From Oreocharis arfaki (lineage: Eukaryota > Chordata > Aves > Passeriformes > Paramythiidae), in NCBI GenBank assembly GCA_013398015.1, contig VZRR01013723.1, forward strand, positions 1-64,000: a stretch of DNA of 64,000 bases, given 5' to 3'. Positions 13,060-23,300 of the stretch are shown here, piece after piece; the stretch's first letter is position 1; each line of letters starts with the position of its first letter. Below the pieces are notes generated by a model. It saw nothing but the letters and a program-made list of their open reading frames with translations, was not told the DNA's origin and ran no database searches. Both the position numbers and the translations under genes were made by a program.

Positions 13060-13300
13060 GGACAGCAAGAGGGGCAACAGAAATGGGTTGCAAGAGGGAA
13101 GTTCTGATTAGGTCCTAGAAAAAGTTCTCTCCCTGTGAGGGTGGTCGCACCCTGGACCAGGCTGACCAGAGATGCTGTGTCATCTGCAGCCTTAGAGATA
13201 CTCAGGGCTCAGCTGGACAAGTCCCTGAGACATTTGAACTATGTTGGTTGTGCTTTGAACAGGGGCTGGGACCAGATGGCATCCAAAGACCTGCCAGACA
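13060..13300 (+). mobile_element. CR1 LINE 3' fragment, diverged, plus strand
   Basis: Sense-strand CR1 3' sequence with several recognisable segments in order: 'gttctgattaggtcctagaa', 'ctctccctgtgagggtggtc', 'ccttagagatactcagggct' and 'gctttgaacaggggctggga'. The terminal ATTCTRTG tail is not clear, so the copy is old or 3'-eroded. The open frame 13135-13323 falls inside it and is an ORF2 remnant, not a host gene. Confidence 0.75.
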
Positions 13301-14080
13301 TGCTCAAGTCAATGGCTTTGTGATGCTGTGGCCAATGCCAGCCAAGTCACAGTGACTCAAGAAGGCACCCTGAGGATGGAGACTGAGCTAAATTCTCCTC
13401 TGCTTTACAACTCTTAAATGAGACTGTGCAAAAATCCTCTCACTCACCTCGGGGACAGCGGGGAGCTACTCCACGCCAGGGACCCTCTAGGCTGTATCTG
13501 CTCTTGCTTGTCTATAAGCTACAAATTTATTAGCACGGGGTTTTGTGCTAATAAAACTTCTGGCTGAGAGCTTATCCACAATAAACACAGTTCCAATCAG
13601 CCACGGAACACGCAGCTCCCCTTCAGCAGCTGACATTTCAGGGGCAAGTCACAAAGCCACGGGGACCCAGCAGCAGCACTTTGTGGTCAGGGCACAGAGC
13701 TGTGGGAAACCCGTCTGCCTCTCTCAGACCAAGCGGTGGAAGCAACATGTCCCACCACACAAGGAAGTCTCTCAAAGCCCAGATCATCCTCTCTTTGGCT
13801 CCTGGCTATTTAGAGAGCCTGTGGAAAGTGGAACAACTCCAGCACGAGGGGCTGAGAGTAACCCACCCCCACAAGGCACAGAGACTCAGTCAGGGTGCCG
13901 TGGAGGAGGCTGGAGACGTGAGTTTCCCCCAGGGAGTGAAGCAGTGGGGTCTGCATCGCCCACATCGTGTGCCACAGCCCTCACCTCCTGCCCCATGTCC
14001 TGCCACACCTGCAGCAGGAGGGCGACTGACACCTGGGGGTTTGTGAGGAGCAGACAAGGGGCTCCATCCCATGCCAAACT
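13301..14080. other. Unique non-coding stretch
   Basis: Open frames of 182 and 121 codons on plus (13545-14093 and 13681-14046) and about 60 codons on minus overlap one another in a GC-rich patch. None has a recognisable domain. The 182-codon frame runs into the neighbouring CR1, which argues against a real exon. Confidence 0.55.
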
Positions 14081-14341
14081 TATTTCTTCCTAATATCCAA
14101 CCTAAACATACTCTCTGTCAATTTGAAGCTGTTCCCCCTTGTCCTGTCACTCCAGGCCCTTTTAAATAGTCTCTCTCCATCTTTCTTGTCAGCTGCCTTC
14201 AGGTATTGGAAGGCTGCAATTAGGTCACCCTGAAGCCTCTCTTTTCCAGGCTGAACAATCCCAGTTCTCTCAGCCTTTGCTCACAGGAGGGGTGCTCCAT
14301 CCCTCTGATCATCTTGGTGGCCTCCTCTGCACTCTGTCCAA
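14081..14341 (-). mobile_element. CR1 LINE fragment, minus strand
   Basis: Reverse-complement CR1: 'tttcttcctaatatccaacc', then 'ccccttgtcctgtcactcca', 'tattggaaggctgcaattag', 'ttccaggctgaacaatccca' and 'catcttggtggcctcctctg'. Both the CR1 3' tip (left side) and the 5' part are missing, so this is an internal ORF2 3' segment. It is the same CR1 segment type as the fragment at the start of the window. Confidence 0.9.
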
Positions 14342-15841
14342 GAGTTTAGGCCAAACTTAGTGCTCTGTTTTGCTGCCAGAAGAACAAAGCAATGGGGACC
14401 TCCAGAAGGAAGGAAACGGGGGCAATGCAGTGCCCGACACACCTTAAGCAGAGAGCAAACAAGAGAGAGGGAGGTGAGCAGGATTTATGGCTGCGGCCTT
14501 GAGGCTTTCAGCACATCTTGCTCTGTATAGGGGGCAGTTTTCTTTGACAGAGTTGCAACACTGCAATAACCTCCTGCACTCAGTAACAGAGGGCAGGGGC
14601 ATGCCTGTGTGCTTCGAAATAAAAACCGAGCATTAAACTCTTGAAAATGATATATTAAAAAAAAAAAAGAAAAAAGAAAAAAGAAAAAGGTAGGTGAAAA
14701 GCAGTAACATGAGAACACATTTTCACAGGACTTGCCTGCTCTTTCCCATTGGGTCAGTGTATTTGCCCAGCACACAAACAACATTGCTCACACAACTCAC
14801 GAGGAAATCTGACCAGCAGCGCAGGCTGCCTGGGTGGGGAGATATTTTTGTACTAAGGCCCAAAAGAGGAACAAACAATACTGAGCAGGGGGCATAGGTG
14901 AAAGGCAAGCTGAAGGAAGGCAGCTCTGGGGCAGTGTGGGGAAGATGGGCCAGCTGCTCGACAGGTGAAAGCAAGACCAGAGGGAGCAGCCTGGAGAGAT
15001 AGGGAGGCAGGAGCGGGAGCCAGAGATGAAGAGATGGCAAAAGAGATGAGCCTGTGGTGCTGCCATGAGGAGAGGAAGAGTAGGAGGGAAGCTGGGCTGA
15101 GATGTGAGTAGAGGCTGCTCAGCCCAGAGTTTTAAATGTCAGGATGAAGAGCTTGACCAAATGTGGAAGGGAAGTGAGGGGGATGGCAGTGCAGGGAAGG
15201 GGCAGCCCTGCAGGCAGGAGGGGCACTGGCACTGCTGGGTATTCCAGGGGATCTGCTGTGCCCAGCACAGGGTGAGGGCAGATGGAGAGGGGAAGGGAGG
15301 TGCCAGTGCAGGGCTCCCAGGGTAGTGGGAGACATCCTGACATCCCTGAGAGGCACAGGGTGCTGTGGTGGTGGGAATAAACAGCCCTTTCAGGGACCTC
15401 CACAGTAAACAGGAAGGAGAAGATAAAGCTGCAGCCAGAGAGGCCACTTGGTTTCAAGGGAGATTTCCTCTGTCTTTGAGACACCAGGGCATGCTTGCAG
15501 CTGAGCAGCCAGTCCTGAGGGAAGCACAGCCCATGGACAGAGGGGAGATCCCGCTGGGATCCTGTGCCAGGGAGCAACACAGAGGGATGTGGAGGAGCGT
15601 GGGTGCAGCTCCCCACTCCATCACATTGGCACCTTTTCTATGCTCAGTTCCTGCTGCCACAAGCCTCCCTCATCTCAACCACCCAGGAGGAGGACCCCCC
15701 TCAGCATTTTGAGATTAGCTTCACACATCCCAGCCACCAGAGGAGAAGGTTTCCCTGTGACGGGCTCTTCCAGGGTGCTCCCGTCACAGTGTGGTGGCAG
15801 TGCCACTCACACCTTGGGCTGGCCTCCTCTGCTTGCACAAC
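14342..15841. other. Unique stretch, partly purine-rich
   Basis: No gene supported. From about 14880 to 15320 the plus strand is visibly enriched in A and G, which opens long chance frames on the minus strand (up to 165 codons at 15119-15616). A low-complexity A-rich tract lies at 14657-14690. Confidence 0.55.
14657..14690. repeat. (A5-6 G)n low-complexity tract
   Basis: Runs of A broken by single G about every seven bases. Confidence 0.9.
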
Positions 15842-15948
15842 TCCCATCCCATCCCATCCCATCCCATCCCATCCCATCCCATCNNNNNNNNNNNNNNNNN
15901 NNNNNNNNNNNNNNNNNNNNCCCATCCCACCCCATCCCATGTTATCCA
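15842..15948. repeat. (CCCAT)n pentanucleotide array with assembly gap
   Basis: About eight clean CCCAT units, then 37 N at 15884-15920, then further CCCAT/CCCAC units that decay after 15940. The gap sits inside the array, so its true length is unknown. Frames reading through it (for example 15564-16175) are artefacts. Confidence 0.95.
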
Positions 15949-18689
15949 ATCCCACTCTCAGGATGGGAACAGCAGCCATGAAAAGAACTGGTTGTACTAA
16001 AGCTGCAGCAATGCAAAGGAGATGCCAGAAAACACAAATTGAAGGTGCACCACAAAAGTGTGAACAGATTGGGGTGCAACTGCCTGGCCCCAGGAAGCAC
16101 ATCTCCGTTGGATCACATCTCCATCCCTGTCTCCCAGTGCCCCGTGCCTGGAGCCAGGTGAGGTGCTGTAAATGATGCCACGTGGAAATCACACTTTAAA
16201 TGGCTCTGAAGAGGAGTCACACAGGGCCTTTCTTTGAGTCCCCATCCCGATCTGTTCTCTGGCGCCGGCAGCGCTGTCAGCGCGTCTGTCCTGGGCTGCA
16301 CCGGCAGGGCAGGCAGGGCTGCGGTGCCTTCCTTACTCCGCAGTGTAACCCGAGCCGGTGTGGGCAGGAGAAGTCCTTGTCTGGCTGTACTGCTCTCACC
16401 CCCGCTGGCAGCAAGCAGAGATAGCGGAGGGGAAGTGTTGGTTTTCCAGCACGGATTATTTTCGTAAGGATTCCTATCCCTTGTGAGTCACTGGAGGTTT
16501 TTCCGCTGACTGCAAGGAATGAAATCCATATCACTGAGATATTCAAAAAATGTGTGCAGCGGTCAGGAATGCTGCTTTATCAGCTTTTAGGACACCATTT
16601 GGTTAGGAGACAACTTTGATTGAAGATACAGCTAATTGCAATTTAAAGGCCACATCTTCAAGTGAAACACAACAGCTTTCCCCATCTGTAAAGTCTGTAG
16701 TATCCCAAAACGAAGTGCTAACTTGGTAAATGTTCAGCCCTCTGGGGCTTCATTGGGCAGGAGAAGCATTTGGAGCTGGGTTTCAGTGCTGAATGGCCCC
16801 GATCCCACTGTAGATTCTGGACACGGAGGAGCTTTGCCGTTTGCCAGAGCTCACAGTGGGATCCCATCAGCCACAGCACCGTGGGCAGCCCGGTTTGGGA
16901 GGACAGAGTCCCTTCCTCCCAGCTTCCCAGATGTCAGCAGTGAAGCACTTCCATCCCACACTGCCGGAATAGCAGGGCAAGATATTCTCAAACAAACAGA
17001 CACCAAGTCAAAGCAAAGTTCAGGGATTTACAGAGCGGCAGTGTGCTTGCAGCTGAAGAAATTCTCTGGGTGCACAGCTTTAAAATAGCCGGTCTGGGGG
17101 AAAGGGCTGCATTTACCTATAGATACCCATTTCCATGCAAAGAGAGTGCTTCTTCAGGGCTTTCTTGGAAAGAGCCCTCCAGCTGGCTCATCCCAACCAT
17201 CACATGGGAAGGATTTTCAAAACACACTAATGTGCAGCGAGATGGAGACACTAAGTGCTGGTTTAGACATCCTAGAGAAGGTCAAAACCCTGTTTAACTT
17301 CCATTAATGTCACTCCGGTCCCTTTTGATAGCACTGAATAGCAAAGGGAACAAGAGAAAGACAAAAAACAATCTTAAAAGCTTTTTAAAAACACCGCATT
17401 CCTAAAGAAGACGACATTTGCTTTAGAGTGGCTTTAACGGGAAAGAAAGCGTGAAAGAACAAAGATTTCTTCACTGATTCCCAAATTATAGGCTGGGCCT
17501 GGGGACGGCTGAGATGTGATTCAGTGCTTGTTGGACACTGATACCAACTGAGTGCCCTTAGCACTGCTGATGTGGGCAAAAGCGAAGGTCAGAGGAGAGC
17601 AGGGGGGGTGGGAGATGCCCCCTGGCCCCCCCTGCACTCCAGGAACAGCACAAGGCGAGCAGACAGAAAATCAGGACCTGTGTTGTACAGCAAATCAAAA
17701 TCTTGGAGACAAAGGCCATAAGATTCTGTCCAGAAGGAAGAGAAGCAGCAGCCACAAGCTCAGAGAGACCACAACTGCTTTCTGCAATGCATAAATGTCA
17801 CACGGTGCTTAAAATACTTGATCAGCCTCGTCCAGCCAGCCCGGCTCTGGCAATAAACACACTGTTCTGCTTTTTAATGTGTTTCCCTCTAACGATGCTC
17901 TAGCAACCAACTGTGTTCAAAAGAGCCCAGCAGTTGCAGTTCGAGATTTATTTTAACTTCGCAGAAAAACAAAAACCTCAGAATCAAAACAAAAAAGAGC
18001 CAGAAGGGACTGTGGGAAACTTTTTCCTAGATAAACGTGAGGTTAGATTTTTTTTTTTTTTTTGCTCTTTCCACCCTGCCAGGGCTGTCTGGGTGCCACC
18101 GGGAGAGGATGGAGGATGTGTGGTCTAATGACTAACAGGGCCGGAGGAGTCTGAGCCCAGACATTACCAAGAGGCAGAAGCACCTCAGGCAAATCGCTAA
18201 TTGCCTGTGACTTATTCCCATTTATCCGGGGGGCAGCAGCTCACTCCCGGGAATGCGGTGAGCATTTAATCAATTAGGGCTTGATTGCTGCTTTGAAATC
18301 CTGGCTTCCAAAACATGCAGGGTAATTGCAGAAAGTCCTTTATTATGCCCAGCAGCGGGGCCCACGCCATGTTTGCACACATGGATCAGACCCTCCCCAA
18401 GCCTGGCTGGTCCCCCCTGCCTGTCTGGGTACCTGCTGAGGTGGTGGATCATGGCTAGGACAGATGGCTATGCTGCCCATCACTGGCTGGAGCTGGCTTT
18501 GAACCCCCCCAGATGGAGCTGTGAGAGGTGGATCACAGGCAAGATGAGCACAGGCAGCCAAGGAACTGTGGCAGTTGTTACCCTGATGGGAGAGGACAGC
18601 CCAGCTTGTAACTCCATCCTTGAGAGATGGCACTGGGAGGAAGGTGGGGGCATGGCTGTGCTCCTGGGAGGAAGGAAGAGGCTAGCCTT
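15949..18689. other. Unique non-coding stretch
   Basis: No gene supported; the longest open frame is about 121 codons. A small CpG cluster lies at about 16248-16358 (about 11 CpG counted by hand). A T-run lies at 18049-18063. Confidence 0.6.
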
Positions 18690-18807
18690 GGAGATGGAGA
18701 TGGAGGTGGAGATGGAGATGGAGATGACGGAGATGGAGATGGAGATGGAGATGGAGATGATGGAGATGGAGATGGAGGTGGAGATGGAGATGGAGATGGA
18801 GATGGAG
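18690..18807. repeat. (GGAGAT)n hexanucleotide array
   Basis: About 20 imperfect GGAGAT units (variants GGAGGT and ACGGAG). Being a multiple of three, it keeps frames open: Glu-Met and Gly-Asp repeats on plus, Ser-Ile repeats on minus. The apparent 159-codon plus frame 18373-18852 owes its length to this array and is not supported as a gene. Confidence 0.95.
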
Positions 18808-19863
18808 CAGGCTGAAGTGACCGTGACCAATGGAAATGTCAGTGACCTTTAACTAAAGTCTGTGTACACTCTGCAGATGCCGAAACTCAGCTGGGTGGAG
18901 AGCTGGAGCAAGCTCTGAGCTGTCCTGTGCCCCTGGCAGCACCCATCCCCTCAGCTCTCCACTGGGACCACCCTCAGGCACCCTGGCTGCTCTCCCAGGC
19001 CCCAGAGGAGTGACACCATGCCCCCTGCACCGCGCCTGTGACAGGACACGGTGCAGCCAGCACGCAGCCGCGGGGCCGGAATGGGGTCGTCCGTCAGCTG
19101 TGTGGAACGAAGCCAAGGGAAATTTTTTTTAGGCGTCTCAGACGAGAAGGAGGTTAACTTTCTTTACTAGATAAGGCATTTTCCATCTAAGTAGGACATT
19201 TCAAAATGTCCCATTCCCAAACAAGCCTTTCTAAGAGGCCTGAGCAAAACAAAGTGTCAGAAGCCATTGGTTTGAGTTTCTCCTGCTCTGTTTTGACACA
19301 CCCCCCTCCAGCCTTGCTTCCCTCTTTGCCTTCTTTCAAGGAAGAAAGAAAAATCGTTTAAATTGGAAGGCTGCCAGCAGGACTGAAATGTCATTTTCCA
19401 GCAGTCTTGGTGGCCACACCAAACCCTGCAGGGCCCTAGTGCAGGAGAGGGTGTGACCTGTGGGGACAGTCCTGTGACACCATGGGGCTGGTGGCTGCAG
19501 CCACCAGCGGGCTCTGCTGGGCCCTTGGAGGCTCTTGGAGGTGACACCAAGTGGGGTGGCTTTCTACCCACCCACAGAGCCACGGGAGTTGGGGGGACCG
19601 GGAGCACTATGGGGGCACCCTCCTTTTCCACTGGGGGCTGCTCACCCTTGAGGTGTTGGAAGAGAGCTGATGGCTGCAGAGGCTCCAGATCCTGTTTCCT
19701 CTCTCGTTTTGTGTTGTTTGCTGCTGAAATCAGTGACCTTGGCTATGGTTTCCCTTCTTCTGTGTCACTGTCACCCACCTTTAAAGCTGGCACCCAAGTG
19801 CCCCATCTGCCTGGGGCAGCCTTGTTTTGGAAAGTGCCCAAGGAGGAGGACCCTGAAGTGGCC
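18808..19863. other. Unique non-coding stretch
   Basis: No gene supported. It contains a nested inverted repeat at 19025-19056 in a CpG-rich patch. Overlapping frames of 138 (plus) and 124 (minus) codons around 19.3-19.9 kb look like chance. Confidence 0.55.
19025..19056. repeat. Nested inverted repeat (possible hairpin)
   Basis: CTGCACCG at 19025-19032 pairs perfectly with CGGTGCAG at 19049-19056. Inside, CCTG (19035-19038) pairs with CAGG (19042-19045) around a 3-nt loop. It is too short for a microRNA precursor as it stands. Confidence 0.6.
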
Positions 19864-19910
19864 ACCTGAAAAACAGAGATTAGGCTGGAATAAAGGAATA
19901 GAGGAAGATA

Positions 19911-19916
19911 TTTATT
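19911..19916 (-). terminator. LTR polyadenylation signal AATAAA
   Basis: TTTATT on plus, that is AATAAA on minus, about 200 bp downstream of the TATA box of the same LTR. Position and orientation fit an R-region signal. Activity is not known. Confidence 0.5.
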
Positions 19917-20112
19917 CCAAAGGCCTTCAAAGGTACACTATGGGGAGTCCAGAGGCTACTGCCAAGATGGACCCCAAGATGGACGGCAAGTCATGAGTTC
20001 TTCACACTTTAATAGGTTTAGTTCATTTGCCTATCAGGGTTAATTCTCCAATTAAAGCTTCAGATAATGATGTCATTTCCCCAAGCTCCCCCCTCCTCTC
20101 AGAGGCTTTTGG

Positions 20113-20118
20113 TTTATA
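20113..20118 (-). promoter_or_regulatory. LTR TATA box
   Basis: TATAAA on the minus strand, in the middle of the LTR, at the expected U3/R position about 200 bp from the presumed LTR start. Confidence 0.5.
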
Positions 20119-20322
20119 CTTTTTGGACCTAGGACGGTCTGGGTGTCCTTGAAGAGCAGGCCTGGAGAGCCTTTATGTCTATCTGGCATAAGAGAGCAGA
20201 AGCTCACAGGCTGCAAGAAACTTGGCAGTTACACACCAGGCAGTACAGGATTTGAAAAACATGAAAGGTAAAACCTAAGGCATCACTGTCCACTACAAAA
20301 TGTCCTACATGACATTTTGGCA

Positions 20323-23300
20323 TGGCCCACGTTGTCCAGAGGACACAGCCAGGTTCAGAGCCCGTGCTGGTGACTCAGCCACATGATCACCATGGCTGGA
20401 GCTCTCGCTGTGCTCTGCGTCGAGGCAAGGAGCCAGTGACAGAAGTCTCTAGGCCTGACAGCATCCACGCTTCACCACACACAGCTGGGGTGGGTGTAAA
20501 TCCACCTTCCCCAGGAAGCTGTTGAGCCAGGGAAAGTTGTGTCTCCTCAGAGCAGGGATAAGCCTGGCTCCTTGCAGACAAGGCGAGGAGGTGTGGTAGA
20601 TCTCTGCTGAAGCAAACACCCCGCTGCTGCCGGAGGTTTTATGGCAGTGACAGCTCTTAGGCTGACAGGAGGTGCCAAAACTGTGTGTGTGCTTTTGTCA
20701 CACCAAAAATGCCATTCTCCACCTTTGCTGGGCAAGATGCGTGAGCACAACCTCTGCTGCAGCGCTGTGTTTGTGCCAAGCCTTGCTCCTGCTGACAGCT
20801 GCCAAAAGCCTTGTGAGACAGCCTCGGGGCTCAGCCATGGCAGGGCAAGTCCTTGGTGGCTCCATCGCCTCAGCCCTCGGCCTGTGCCGGTGCAGGAGCA
20901 GGGAGAAGCTGCTCCAGGTCACCGGGAGAACTGCAGCAGCTCTCTGGGGAGCACGAGCAGGGAAACGTCACTGAGTCGTGTTTCCTAATGAATGGCATTG
21001 CCACACGACTGGAAAAAGGGGAAGTGGAACCATGTGGAGGCTGTCTCAATACCTTCCCCCCACCTTTCCTCTTCCCCCACTCACTCTAGCTCATCCCAGG
21101 TCCTGTCTGTTGGGATTCCCTTATTTCTCCCTCTTGCCAGGCAGTGGCTGCTACTGTTTCTCAAGGTGGCTGTTTTAGGATGGCTTTCACTCCCTGTTTT
21201 CTTTAGCAATGACTCCCCAGGGTTCAGAGGTACTTTCTCCAGCATCCCTCTTCACTCCAGCAGCCATGCCAGGACCCCTTCACAGCCAGGATCAGCACCA
21301 GGACCTGTCAGAGGGAATCCCTGCTGTGACCATTTTGTGCCACTCCCTCTCCTTCAAGAGACCCATGTCATGCCAGAGCCCAGCACCCAGTCCTGGGCGT
21401 GCGTGGGGGATGCCTGTGCTGCACTACCCTGGGGAGAGGCACAGTTCCTGTGTGAGGGTGGAGGTACCCAGATTGCCTGGAAAATAGCTGAGGATTTGAA
21501 CAAATCCATAGGAGCTCCCCCACACCTGTCCCCTCCACGGTCCGCACAGGCCACCCTGTACAGTGTCCTACAGCGTAGAGTCTGTGCTCCTGCACTCCAG
21601 GGTGTTCACCAGGCTGAGACTGATCTGAAACACATTTAAAAGCCTTTAAGGGGTGTCACTCTACACCAGAATCACAGTCTGTGGGGTGAGGGAGCCCAAG
21701 TCCTGGCTTGTCATCCTCCTGTGTAGGGAGCAGACAATAGAGATTCGAAAGAGTGGCGGTGAAAAGCCCCCTCACAAACCTCAAGGCAGTGAGCGATGTT
21801 GTTTTCCATCGGGAAAGGTGCTGCCAGCCTGCTAACCAGGGGATAGGACATTTACCAGCCATGGGGCTGCCACCCCATGCTGCAGCTGTCCTCTCCCAGC
21901 TGGCACCAAAAGCCACGTCCTGCCCCCTTGGATAACCCGCCCGGGATGGTCCGAGCTCCGCTGTGATCCCAGGAGATACTGTGGGGAGGAGCCCACTGCC
22001 TCGCTGGGAAGAGATTGTGTTCCCACAGTGCCCAAGTCAGCACTATAAAGCCACTCCTCAGGGAACATTAATAATTTAGGAATAAACTGGAGCCTCTATT
22101 GTGTTCTGAGTAGGCTGTTGTGTTTGCTTATCACGACAATGTCTGAGCCCCTTCCGGCAATGCACTCTCCTGGCTGATGGATGGTTGGCACGTGCTCTTG
22201 TCCTGTCCCCAGGAAGAGGAGGGACAGCCTGCCCGATTGCTCGGGCAGCAGGAGACACTCGCTTGGGCGCTGGACACTCATCTCACATAATGAGATAGTC
22301 ATAAAACAGGCCTTTGGAGTAAGGTCTAAACCCAGAGTAATCATAAATAGCAGGCACCCATGGTCCACTGAAAGCTTAGAAACACAAACCCTTGGAGAAA
22401 GAAGGGTTGTCAATTAATTTGGAATCTCGCTGCAATCTGAGATTTGTTGAACCCGCTGGGACCAATTTATCCTCTTCAGTTTTCCTCAGTGATTCCTGGA
22501 ACTGGTCTGGGATAGCTTTTCCTGGACAGGCCTGTGTGCCAGCACCCCTGTCCCAGAGTGCACATGTGACTCAATGCATCAGCTTTGGTAGGGGCACCCA
22601 AGAGCAGACACTGTGCTCTAAGTTCACAGCTCTCACTAACACCAGACAGATTTTCTGTGAAAACTGAGAGTCTGGTGAAAATGTTGATGATCATCTCGTG
22701 TTGCAGGCAAAGGGGTAATAACACACAGCACATCTCAGGAGCAAGACCCAAGCTGTGAACACATGAACAGACAGGGATTAAGAGGGAGATGTCCTTACCT
22801 TCCTGTCAGCTAAACTGAGGGGCTGCAACTCCCACGGGAAGTGTTTAACAGGGAAGGCGTGATTGAAATCCAATTCAGTCTGCATTCAACATCTTTCATG
22901 AAACCAGCACGCTGAGAGATCCCTTCTGAGAAGCCCTGAGATGGGATGACCCGAAGCTGGCTGGTTTACAGGAATACACAGCGCGTGGCACAGTCTCTCC
23001 ATTAGCTGGATGAAGGGAACAGCTTAGTCACCGTGAGGGGAACCATTCACGGGGAGATGAAACCTTCACCTCCTGTTGCAACAGAGGAGTTGTTGTTTCT
23101 AACTTGCCCACCACTTATGTCACCACTTGTGCGTGGCAGGCAGCTCTCCCCCACTTCCCAGCAAACTCTCAGTGTCACTGAGTCACACCATTGATGTCCC
23201 TGCGGGAAGGTGCCCAAAAATGAATATCTCATGGGGAACGTTGCAAATACCTTGGCTGAGCAGCTGCTGCAGTGCAAGGGAGAACACATTCGTGGGGGAT

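Larger units (their letters stand above)
19864..20322 (-). mobile_element. Endogenous retrovirus LTR, minus strand (boundaries approximate)
   Basis: The block resembles passerine ERV LTRs I recognise. It has LTR-like signals in correct order on the minus strand: a palindromic 5' terminus around 20296-20319, a TATAAA at 20113-20118, and an AATAAA polyadenylation signal at 19911-19916. No gag, pol or env frame and no second LTR are seen nearby, so it is probably a solo LTR. Ends are uncertain. A TGGCC at 19859-19863 and again at 20323-20327 could be a 5-bp target duplication, but the inner left end would then be AC rather than TG. A start at 20309 or 20314 (TGTAGG or TGTCATG read on minus) is also possible. 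ERV class is not assigned. Confidence 0.65.

Noticed and set aside
13545..14093. 182-codon plus-strand frame
   Set aside because: No domain, and its end lies inside a minus-strand CR1 fragment.
15564..16175. 203-codon plus-strand open frame
   Set aside because: It reads through the (CCCAT)n array and 37 undetermined bases, so its continuity is an artefact.
20992..21639. 215-codon plus-strand open frame
   Set aside because: Ser/Pro-rich with no recognisable domain, overlapped by several frames on both strands in GC-rich sequence; consistent with chance.
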